Below are positions 32,595 to 40,040 of a stretch of 47,118 bases of DNA, piece after piece. The notes under the pieces are model-generated. The model worked only from the letters and a program-made list of their open reading frames with translations. It was not told where the DNA came from and ran no database searches. Source of the DNA: JAQTTT01 sp041652755 (GTDB lineage Archaea > Nanobdellota > Nanobdellia > Tiddalikarchaeales > Tiddalikarchaeaceae); contig JBAZGS010000009.1 in the NCBI GenBank assembly GCA_041652755.1, forward strand, positions 1 to 47,118. The letters are read 5' to 3'. The translations under genes were made by a program, and so were the position numbers. The number at the start of each line of letters is the position of its first letter. The first letter of the stretch is position 1.

Positions 32595-34520
32595 ATGCTT
32601 AAAAATATTGGAAGAAAGCTCAGAAGAGCAAAGCAAGCAGGAGTCACTAAAGAGGAAAATGAGCCTTTGGTTGTTTCAAGATTCACAACCTTGCCAGTTA
32701 GCAACAAATTCACTGACTCGCCTTACATTCCGTACTCCCAGCAGTTCAAAGGAGGAAGCAATAAAGAGGTTTACATTGTTGACAAGGAGGTCTTGAAGCC
32801 TGAGGAGCCTAAAGATGTAAATATTAACATAGAAGGCCAGGAAGGAGTTGATGAAACAATTGATGAAGAGATTGCTAGAAAAATAAAGCAATCGCCGTTC
32901 CAGCTGAAGTTCAAAACTTTAAACATTAATGAGATTAAAAGCCAGAACTTGGCAGCAACTCCTGTTGAAAGGGATATCAGGAAAAGCTTTGCTGCAACGT
33001 TTGACAAAGCCTCTAATGAGAACTTAGAGGTTTTAAGGGCTGTTAAGAAAGTGGTTCCATTAGTCACATTAAGCCAGAACAATGAAAACAAAGTTGTTGC
33101 TTACGCAAATATTCAATGGAATGAAACTGACCAAACAATCACTTACTTAGTCACTGAGCCAGTGCTAAACGACAAGGAGAAAGAGCTGCTTGAAGAGATA
33201 AAAGAGATGCTTAGGGAGAAACTAAACATTGATTTTGAAAAAATAAAAGGCTCCCAAGCTTATGATTACATAATTGATGAGTTTAAAAAAATAGTGAAAT
33301 TAATAGGAATAAAATTAACTCCAGAAGAGGAATTAAAATTCAACTACTATGTTTACAGGGATTTTATTGGGCTTGGAGTGATTGAGCCATTAATGCATGA
33401 CCCTGACATTGAGGATATTAGCTGCGTTGGAGCCAACATCCCAATCTTCATCTATCACAAAAACCCTTTATTTAACCAGATTCCAACAAACATTATTTTC
33501 CCAACAAGCGATGAATTGGATGATTTTGCAATAATGCTCTCGCAGAAATGCGGAAAAAGCTTAACCTTGGCAGACCCATTATTAGATGCTGCTTTGCCTG
33601 ACGGAAGCCGTGTCCAGATAACTTACGGAAGCAAAGATATCTCAAGAAGAGGAAGCAACTTCACAATCCGTAAATTCACAGACAACCCTTTAACCCCAAC
33701 TGATTTAATGAACACTGAATCAATAGACGCTGATACTTTAGCGTATTTGTGGTACGTAATAGAGCATAATATGAGCTTGCTTGTAAGCGGAGCAACTGCA
33801 AGCGGAAAAACCACATTCCTTAATGCTTTAAGCTTGTTCATTCGCCCAGAGTTCAAAATAGTAAGCATTGAAGACACTGCAGAATTAAGGCTGCCTCATC
33901 CTAACTGGATTGCCCAAACTTCAAGGCAGGGCTTTGGAAACAAGCAATACGGAGAGATAACCATGTATCAGCTGCTTAAAGCAGGATTAAGGCAAAGGCC
34001 TGATTACATAATATTAGGTGAAGTAAGAGGTGAAGAAGCAAGCGTGTTATTCCAGGGAATGGCAACTGGCCACCCAGCGCTCGGCACCATCCACGCAGAC
34101 AACATGCCTGCAGTTGTTGACAGGCTCACCAATAAGCCAATAGATTTGCCTAAAACAATGCTTGAAAACCTGGATATAATCGTGTTTTTGGAAAAATTCA
34201 AATCAGGAGGGAAATCAATCAGGAAAGTTAAAGAAGTAGTAGAAATAGTTGGGTATGATTACAAGAACAAGGAATTAATCAGCAACAGCGCTTTCAGATG
34301 GAACAACGCAACGCAAAAATTTGACTCTTTTGAAAGCGTAATCCTTGACAAGATTCAGCAAAAAAGCGGATTCGGAATAGAGGATTTAAAGCTGGATATG
34401 AACAGGAGAATAAAATTGCTTAAATACATGAAAGAGAAAAACATTAATGATTACAGAACATTCTCATTATACATAAGCAGGTTCTACACTAACCCTAGCT
34501 TTGTGGAAACATTAAAATAA
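32595..34520 (+). CDS. Type II/IV secretion system ATPase (GspE/VirB11/ArlI-like)
   Basis: A 641-residue cytoplasmic motor ATPase for pilus or archaellum-type assembly. The Walker A motif is GATASGKT at residues 399-406. IILGEVRGEE (Glu476) is the Walker B/Asp-box region, and GHPALGTIHADN contains the conserved His box. The ~230-residue N-terminal part is variable, as usual in archaeal members. A TTG at 32592 lies just before the chosen ATG at 32595, which I prefer. The gene belongs with the pilin-like gene upstream and, probably, the two platform proteins at 36272-38297. Confidence 0.93.
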   Translation: MLKNIGRKLRRAKQAGVTKEENEPLVVSRFTTLPVSNKFTDSPYIPYSQQFKGGSNKEVYIVDKEVLKPEEPKDVNINIEGQEGVDETIDEEIARKIKQSPFQLKFKTLNINEIKSQNLAATPVERDIRKSFAATFDKASNENLEVLRAVKKVVPLVTLSQNNENKVVAYANIQWNETDQTITYLVTEPVLNDKEKELLEEIKEMLREKLNIDFEKIKGSQAYDYIIDEFKKIVKLIGIKLTPEEELKFNYYVYRDFIGLGVIEPLMHDPDIEDISCVGANIPIFIYHKNPLFNQIPTNIIFPTSDELDDFAIMLSQKCGKSLTLADPLLDAALPDGSRVQITYGSKDISRRGSNFTIRKFTDNPLTPTDLMNTESIDADTLAYLWYVIEHNMSLLVSGATASGKTTFLNALSLFIRPEFKIVSIEDTAELRLPHPNWIAQTSRQGFGNKQYGEITMYQLLKAGLRQRPDYIILGEVRGEEASVLFQGMATGHPALGTIHADNMPAVVDRLTNKPIDLPKTMLENLDIIVFLEKFKSGGKSIRKVKEVVEIVGYDYKNKELISNSAFRWNNATQKFDSFESVILDKIQQKSGFGIEDLKLDMNRRIKLLKYMKEKNINDYRTFSLYISRFYTNPSFVETLK

Positions 34521-34565
34521 TATTAGGCAAAACTCCTTAAATGCAGCAATCATTTTATTAAATGT

Positions 34566-35273
34566 ATGTCAGAAGAGCTTTTAAGACTAATAATAGGGGA
34601 TATTGCCTCCAACCCGAATTATGGATTAGTCATGAAGAAATGGAGGGAAATGTTTGCAATAAAGCAAGGATTAATCTCTGATGAATTAAAAGTAAAGCAA
34701 AGCGTAATAAGCGATTACGAAAATGAAAGATGCAAGAATCCTGGAATAAAATTCGTGAGAGACTACTCTTTAGCATTGATAAAAACAGCAAAAGCTAACA
34801 ATCACTCTGAATATTTTAAGGTTTTGAAAAGGCTGAAGCTTAAAGCTGCTCCTGAAATAATTGAAAAAATAAGTTTCAAAAAATATTATTCAAACCAGGA
34901 CTTCCTGAAAATTTTTGGCGCAAGCCAACTAATAATGCCTAAAACTGAATTAAAGGTTAACAATTGCGTATTCTTCATAGATAATGCTTCAAAATTGCTA
35001 ACAAACAGGCCGAGCTATAAATTAATCACTAATATTGGGAAAAAAGACACGTTGTTTGTTTTCTTGAATGTTAAAAGCGGAAACTTTCCAGTAATCCTAA
35101 TAAACTTGCTGCTAGGGAAAAACAAGGATGATTCAAAAAAGATTTTATTATTCCAAAGCGAGAAATTAAAGCTGTCATGGATTGCTAAAAGACTTGCAAA
35201 ATCAAACAATTTGTCAATAATTTGGTCAAAGAAAAACAAAGAAGAACTGCTTAATTCCTTAAAAACTCTTTAA
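34566..35273 (+). CDS. XRE-type HTH transcriptional regulator, archaeal COG1709-like
   Basis: A 235-residue protein with an N-terminal helix-turn-helix (WREMFAIKQGLISDELKVKQSVISDYENERCKNPGIKFVRDY), followed by a conserved-looking C-terminal alpha/beta domain (about residues 130-235). The layout matches archaeal predicted regulators with a DNA-binding head and an unknown effector domain. Its position between the secretion ATPase and the platform genes suggests it could regulate the pilus locus, but no operator was identified. The ATG follows the ATPase stop by 45 bases. Confidence 0.82.
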   Translation: MSEELLRLIIGDIASNPNYGLVMKKWREMFAIKQGLISDELKVKQSVISDYENERCKNPGIKFVRDYSLALIKTAKANNHSEYFKVLKRLKLKAAPEIIEKISFKKYYSNQDFLKIFGASQLIMPKTELKVNNCVFFIDNASKLLTNRPSYKLITNIGKKDTLFVFLNVKSGNFPVILINLLLGKNKDDSKKILLFQSEKLKLSWIAKRLAKSNNLSIIWSKKNKEELLNSLKTL

Positions 35274-35284
35274 AAAATAAGAAC

Positions 35285-35400
35285 TTATTCCGCCTTTAAG
35301 AGCAAAGCATGATTTGCCAAGCAGGCTAAGCGTGGAGGGAAAAAAACTTTTATTTCCCTAGGCCTTAGCGTTCATTTTTAATTGATTAAAGGCGGAATAA
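35285..35400. ncRNA. Possible structured RNA with three-way junction
   Basis: TTATTCCGCCTTTAA at 35285-35299 pairs perfectly with TTAAAGGCGGAATAA at 35386-35400. Inside are a small hairpin (GCAAA 35302-35306 with TTTGC 35313-35317) and a longer arm (GCTAAG 35325-35330 with CTTAGC 35364-35369, then AGGGAAA 35336-35342 with TTTCCCT 35353-35359). Together these form a closed three-way junction of about 116 bases. On the plus strand a 12-T run follows. It matches no RNA family I recognise; 5S rRNA, tRNA and SRP RNA were considered and do not fit. It could also be a bidirectional termination structure between convergent genes. Confidence 0.5.
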
Positions 35401-35414
35401 TCCAAAGGTTTAAA

Positions 35415-35426
35415 TTTTTTTTTTTT
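35415..35426 (+). terminator. Poly-T transcription terminator
   Basis: A run of 12 Ts follows the HTH gene and the structured region. Archaeal RNA polymerase stops at such U-rich tracts, so plus-strand transcripts probably end here before the convergent acyltransferase gene. Confidence 0.6.
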
Positions 35427-35441
35427 GATAGGGGATGAAAA

Positions 35442-36167
35442 TTATCTTTCATACATTGCAGGGAAAAAATTAAAATTCCCCCTTAATAGTTCATTTAACT
35501 GGTCTTTCATGTCAATTGAAATGATTTTATAGTCATCGTAGTCAGCGCTTATTCTTCTCAAATAAACAGGCCTGCCAACATTAACAGTGACGCTTCCTTT
35601 GAAAGGCTTAGCGTTTCCGATTAAAGCTATTGGCACATAAGGCACATTGTTTTCAACGCATATTCTAGCAGCTCCAGTGTGGAAATCAAGCAATTCTTTT
35701 GATTTATTCCTTGTTCCTTCAGGAAAAATGCCCAAAGCTTCATTTTTGCCAAAAACTTCCTGTATTCTCTCATTAGTTTCTAAAGTCATTTTTTTATCTT
35801 TAGCTAAAGGTATCACTTGCCCTAATTCCATGACTTTGCTATAAAAACTGTTTTGAAAATTTTCAATTTTGCTAATCCACCTTATCTTTGTGTAGTCTTT
35901 CAAAGCGCAATTCAAATAAATAGGATCAAGGCTTGATTTATGATTGGAAACTACAACATAAGCTGAACCTTTCAGCTCATCAAGGTTCTCCAACCCGTTC
36001 ACTTTGAAATTGTTGCTTATTTTAAAAAAAGCATTAAGTATTTTTGCAGCCTTCTCATAGTTCCTGTTTAATTCTTTTTCCCTTAAGGAATAAGTGGCTT
36101 TATTTAAAGCAACTTTTGGCATTACTTCTTGCATCTCATATTTTATTAAAACTTCATTAATTGTCAT
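35442..36167 (-). CDS. plsC: PlsC-type 1-acylglycerol-3-phosphate acyltransferase-like protein
   Basis: A 241-residue acyltransferase with the catalytic NHKSSLD motif (His76, Asp81) and the substrate-binding FPEGTR motif (148-153). It also has the later VPIALIG and GRPVYL segments. In bacteria and eukaryotes the family adds an acyl chain to lysophosphatidic acid. In an archaeon with ether lipids its substrate is unclear; acquisition from or exchange with bacteria is an inference. No strong membrane helix is visible. The gene is convergent with the HTH gene and divergent from the platform genes, across a 104-base gap with no other feature. Confidence 0.88.
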   Translation of the reverse strand: MTINEVLIKYEMQEVMPKVALNKATYSLREKELNRNYEKAAKILNAFFKISNNFKVNGLENLDELKGSAYVVVSNHKSSLDPIYLNCALKDYTKIRWISKIENFQNSFYSKVMELGQVIPLAKDKKMTLETNERIQEVFGKNEALGIFPEGTRNKSKELLDFHTGAARICVENNVPYVPIALIGNAKPFKGSVTVNVGRPVYLRRISADYDDYKIISIDMKDQLNELLRGNFNFFPAMYER

Positions 36168-36271
36168 GCTAATTAAGGAATTAGCTAAAGGATTTAATTT
36201 TTTTACGTAAAAACACGAAATACTTCCCCATTTAGAAACCCTTTAAAAAAATCAAAGGGTTAATATTAATC

Positions 36272-37153
36272 ATGTCTGATGAAGATGATTTCGGGTTATT
36301 TGCTTACAGAATTTTCAGAAAATATTCAAAAAAGAATGCAAAAATATTCTTCAGCAACATAAGGACTGATTTGCACAAATCAGGATTAAGGGTTACGCTT
36401 GAAGAGTATTTCAGCACAATGCTTTTAATAGTCTTAATCATGTCCCCGTTGCTTTTCATTCTTGCCACCATTTTTATAACAATCTTAACTGCAAACATCT
36501 TGTTCGGATTATTGTCAGGAGTGATTGCAGCAACAGTCTCAGCACTAGTGATTTTTGCATACTATTACTTAAGTCCCTCCAATTTGGTTGCTGAAAGAGC
36601 CAAAAAGATTGACAACGGAATTCATTTTGCATCCTTATACATGGCAACTCTTGCGAATACTGGAACTCCTGCTTTCGTGATTTTTAAAATAATGAGTGAA
36701 TTCAAAGAATTCGGAGAAATAGCAAAAGTTGCGCAAGAAATAACTGATGAGGTTGAATTATTCGGCTACAACTTGCCCGACAGCTTAGCAAAGCATGCAG
36801 AGCTAGTTCCAAGCAACAACTTAAGCGAATTATTATGGGGTATCAGGGCAACAATTATTTCAGGAGGAGACTTGAATAATTATTTAACAGAAAAAAGCAA
36901 GACTTTTGTCAACGTATTCAAAAGAAGGCTTGAAGAGTACGTGCAAAGCATGAGCTTGTTTATGGAAATGTATATTACAGTAGTGATTGTTGGAACTATT
37001 TTTGTGATAGTTTTGTCAACAATAATGAGCATGGTGGGAGGAGTAATGGCTGATATTCAAACGCTTCAGGTTGGATTCGTTGCATTGCTGGTTCCTTTCG
37101 TGACAGTGGCTTTCATATTGTTCCTTAAAACAATAAGCCCAACAGAGGTGTGA
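36272..37153 (+). CDS. Type II secretion F-domain platform protein (TadB/ArlJ-like), first of two
   Basis: A 293-residue membrane protein with two closely spaced hydrophobic helices near residues 48-100. A cytoplasmic helical T2SF domain follows (ASLYMATLANTGTPAFVIFKIMSE, then AELVPSNNLSELLWGIRATIISGGDL), with two more helices at the C-terminus. Such proteins form the inner-membrane platform on which the motor ATPase works. Archaeal ArlJ usually has both T2SF halves in one chain; here they are in separate genes. The second half starts 4 bases after this stop. Confidence 0.85.
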   Translation: MSDEDDFGLFAYRIFRKYSKKNAKIFFSNIRTDLHKSGLRVTLEEYFSTMLLIVLIMSPLLFILATIFITILTANILFGLLSGVIAATVSALVIFAYYYLSPSNLVAERAKKIDNGIHFASLYMATLANTGTPAFVIFKIMSEFKEFGEIAKVAQEITDEVELFGYNLPDSLAKHAELVPSNNLSELLWGIRATIISGGDLNNYLTEKSKTFVNVFKRRLEEYVQSMSLFMEMYITVVIVGTIFVIVLSTIMSMVGGVMADIQTLQVGFVALLVPFVTVAFILFLKTISPTEV

Positions 37154-37157
37154 ATAA

Positions 37158-38297
37158 ATGGTTAATTTGTTACTAAGCACAAAGCAATGGATATTAATAG
37201 TAAGCTTAATAGTAAGCATTTTTTTAACAATTGGCTATTTATTATTTTTGGAATTCAACACTATAAGCATAGCTTACTTAGGAGTCATAGTAATTTCTGT
37301 AATGCTTTTCCCAATCTCTTTTTACGAATACTCTGTGAATTCAAAGCTTGCAATAATGGAAGAGCAGTTTCCAATCTTTCTGAAAGACTTGGCTGATAAC
37401 CTTAAAGCAGGATTAAGCATCTCTGATTCAGTAAGAACAGTCTCAAAAAATGATTACAGGGCTTTCAACTCAGAGGTGAGAAAATTAAGCAACCAGATGA
37501 GCTGGGGGGTAAGCTTTGAAAAATCAATCTCTGACATAATGAAAAGGCTTAAGAATTCGATTTTCATCTCAAGAGGGCTTGCAATACTTATTCAGGCTTT
37601 CAAAAGCGGAGGGGACATCAGCCCAATAATGAATAGCGTTGCTGACTCAACGCTGCTTTTGCAGAACGTTCAAAAAGACCAGGAAAACCAGATGCTTCAG
37701 CAAGTAAGCATTATTTACATGATTCAATTAGTATTCATAGGGATAATAATAATACTTTTCAAAGTTTTAGTGCCAATAACAACTAGCGGAGCATTCTCAA
37801 CAGGGTTAGGCGCATCAGTTGCAGGAATTGGAGGAGCATCAGCAGCTTTAAGCACTGATTATTACAAAGGCTTTTTCTTCCTAACAATGGTTATTCAAAG
37901 CGTTTGCAACGGATTCGTTGCAGGATACACGAAAAATAATAACTTATTATCAGGAGTAAGGCATGTTGCAATAATGCTAGGATTCTCAATATTATTATTC
38001 AGCATTTTCATACTTCCAAGAACATTGAATATAACAGCAACAAGTGAATCTTATTCAGTTGTTAAAGGAGAGCCTTTTAAGGTTGTTGGAACAATTAAGT
38101 ATGATGATTTGCCTATTAGCAGCCAAAGAGTTGAAGTAATACTTCAAAACACTTCATTTTCAGGGTTAAGCACAGCTTCAGGAGAATACACTATTAATGT
38201 AATCAGCCCAGATGAAAGGGGAAGGTTTGATGGAATAGCGAGGATTGAATATGATGGCCAAAAGGCAGAGACAGCATTCACTATTAATGTCAGGTAA
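37158..38297 (+). CDS. Type II secretion F-domain platform protein with C-terminal beta domain, second of two
   Basis: A 379-residue membrane protein. Residues 1-300 have the T2SF layout: two N-terminal helices, a cytoplasmic bundle (EEQFPIFLKDLADNLKAGLSI...ALIQAFKSGGDISPIMNSV-type pattern), and later helices near 190-210 and 275-295. The last ~75 residues (from SYSVVKGEPFKVVGTI) form an Ig-like beta domain that, by topology, should face outside. Such an extension is not part of a standard platform protein and could contact secreted pilins. The gene is tightly linked to its partner upstream, and the next gene overlaps its end by 11 bases. Confidence 0.82.
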   Translation: MVNLLLSTKQWILIVSLIVSIFLTIGYLLFLEFNTISIAYLGVIVISVMLFPISFYEYSVNSKLAIMEEQFPIFLKDLADNLKAGLSISDSVRTVSKNDYRAFNSEVRKLSNQMSWGVSFEKSISDIMKRLKNSIFISRGLAILIQAFKSGGDISPIMNSVADSTLLLQNVQKDQENQMLQQVSIIYMIQLVFIGIIIILFKVLVPITTSGAFSTGLGASVAGIGGASAALSTDYYKGFFFLTMVIQSVCNGFVAGYTKNNNLLSGVRHVAIMLGFSILLFSIFILPRTLNITATSESYSVVKGEPFKVVGTIKYDDLPISSQRVEVILQNTSFSGLSTASGEYTINVISPDERGRFDGIARIEYDGQKAETAFTINVR

Positions 38298-39009
38298 AAA
38301 ATCTCAAATGATGACTGTTGATTCAATAATCTCTTATTTGATTTTTGCATTCTTCTTATTTTACATGTCAACTTTCATAATTGATTTCATGAAGCCTTTT
38401 TCAAGAAACATAAACAATGACATGGTTTACAAGAGCTCTGAAGCAATCTCTGCAGAGTTTTACAAATCAAGCATTTCGCAAGAAGACTTGCTTAATTTTT
38501 GCAACTACTCCAAAGGGGATATTAATGCTGTAAGAAGCTACTACGAAGTCAAGTCAATACTGATGCCTTACTATGATTTGGCAGCAAACATTTCAAAACC
38601 AGGCATTCATTTACAGAGGGTTGGAAGCGAATTATTTGTAACTTTTAACACTAACTCAAGCGAAGCCCTTGACTTAATAATTTTCTCAAAAAGCCAGGTT
38701 TATTTTTCAAACATTTCAAGCAATGACTATGATTATTTCAACCTAACGCGAAGCAATGAGAAAACAGTGATAAGCATAGTTTCAAACACAACTGACTCTT
38801 CTCACAGCTACGAATTAATGGTTAATGGCACAGCAATAATATTTTTCAACACCTACAATTACACTAACATGTTTTTTGGACAGACTCCTTACTCTTATTC
38901 GTGCGGAGATTTCAAAGTTTTTGAGGAGAAACGAAAAATAAGCTCAACAGCGAGCTTTGAAAACAGGAAAATGATTGTGAACTACGATGTTGAGGTGTGG
39001 TTTGAATGA
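38287..39009 (+). CDS. N-terminally anchored pilin-like protein of the secretion locus
   Basis: A 240-residue protein from the ATG at 38287. It has a basic leader (MSGKKSQ) followed by a hydrophobic helix (SIISYLIFAFFLFYMSTFIIDF), the layout of a type IV pilin or pseudopilin. The external part has N-x-S/T sites. The open frame extends further upstream to 38245, but that would overlap the platform gene by over 50 bases and bury the leader. The start at 38287 gives an 11-base overlap and is preferred. The stop overlaps the next ATG (ATGA). Confidence 0.75.
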   Translation: MSGKKSQMMTVDSIISYLIFAFFLFYMSTFIIDFMKPFSRNINNDMVYKSSEAISAEFYKSSISQEDLLNFCNYSKGDINAVRSYYEVKSILMPYYDLAANISKPGIHLQRVGSELFVTFNTNSSEALDLIIFSKSQVYFSNISSNDYDYFNLTRSNEKTVISIVSNTTDSSHSYELMVNGTAIIFFNTYNYTNMFFGQTPYSYSCGDFKVFEEKRKISSTASFENRKMIVNYDVEVWFE

Positions 39010-40040
39010 ACAAAGCATTCATAAGAAGCGTTGAAGCAGTGATGGCAATACTTTTGTTCTTCTCTTTTTACTCAATAAAAACCCAGGACTATGAAACAAA
39101 AGCGAATTCTTATGACCCTTCAAGGCAAATGCTTGGAATAATGGACTCTCTTGAAAGTAATAATGCCTTAAATAGTTATGTTCAAAGCAATGATCTGAAG
39201 GGAATCTCTGACATAATCTCTTACTTCATGCCTCCGTTAACAGGCTTCAAGATTGAATCAAGCTGCTTAGAAGAAGTTAATGTTAAAAACAGCAACAATT
39301 TCCAAACAAACGCTAATATTAGTTTTTTGAAATTCTTCCCAAAAACAGCCAATATTCAAAGCATTGAAGTCATTGATGCAAGCAATAATTTCTTGCCAGT
39401 CAGCATAAAAAACAATTTTTACATCTCCAAGATTTCAATAATAGCAAATGATGAATTAATAAACCAAACAATTAACATGGACAATGTAAGAATAGTTGTT
39501 GATGAATCAGAAAGCATAAACTCTTCATCGCTGCATTTTTTCCTAAATTCTGAGCCAGTTTCTATGAGCCTTGAATCCATTGACTACAATGATGAGCCTT
39601 ATGATGCGAATGTTTCAATAAAAGTTTTGGTGCCATACATGGAAAAAGGTTCGGTGGCGCAAGGAGCACTTTTTTATCAGGCTAATGAAACAAGCTTCCT
39701 CCAAGACTATCCAAGCTTAGGCGCAGGATTAAACGTTGAATACTATGCATCTCCTTCAGAAAAAAGCAATGCTTGTGAAGTAACATTTTCAGATGCCTTA
39801 AACCCTAATGATGAAAAAAAATACAGCTTATACTACGAGCTTAACACGAACACTCAAAACCAATACGTTTCATTGCTTATGAATTATTCAGGCATTGAAG
39901 TGGATGCTATAAGCAGCTACTACGATGCTGACATAAGCCTAAAAACTTATGAAGCCCAATCTTATTATTCAATAAAGAGCTCTTACGTGCTTGACAGGAA
40001 GAACTGCATGATAACTTTGAAGGTGTGGAATTATGAATAA
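39006..40040 (+). CDS. N-terminally anchored surface protein of the secretion locus
   Basis: A 344-residue protein with a single N-terminal hydrophobic helix (RSVEAVMAILLFFSFYSI) and a large extracellular domain rich in Ser, Asn, Tyr and N-x-S/T sites. The N-terminus resembles archaeal pseudopilin-like proteins in which a charged residue follows the leader. No enzyme motif is seen. It overlaps the previous gene by 4 bases and the next by 8, so the three surface proteins are made together and probably form a complex with the platform proteins. Confidence 0.75.
   Translation: MNKAFIRSVEAVMAILLFFSFYSIKTQDYETKANSYDPSRQMLGIMDSLESNNALNSYVQSNDLKGISDIISYFMPPLTGFKIESSCLEEVNVKNSNNFQTNANISFLKFFPKTANIQSIEVIDASNNFLPVSIKNNFYISKISIIANDELINQTINMDNVRIVVDESESINSSSLHFFLNSEPVSMSLESIDYNDEPYDANVSIKVLVPYMEKGSVAQGALFYQANETSFLQDYPSLGAGLNVEYYASPSEKSNACEVTFSDALNPNDEKKYSLYYELNTNTQNQYVSLLMNYSGIEVDAISSYYDADISLKTYEAQSYYSIKSSYVLDRKNCMITLKVWNYE

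Noticed and set aside
35285..35400. 5S rRNA, tRNA or SRP RNA for the structured region
   Set aside because: Length and three-way shape recall 5S rRNA, but the conserved 5S loop sequences are missing. There is no tRNA T-arm sequence and no SRP helix 8 motif.
35285..35400. Small inverted-repeat transposable element (MITE)
   Set aside because: The 15-bp ends are perfect inverted repeats, but no target-site duplication flanks them, no second copy is seen in the window, and internal arms fold independently, which favours an RNA or termination structure.
38245..38286. Upstream start giving a 254-residue form of the 38287 surface protein
   Set aside because: It would add a polar stretch before the pilin-type leader and overlap the platform gene by over 50 bases; the ATG at 38287 gives the expected leader and a short overlap.
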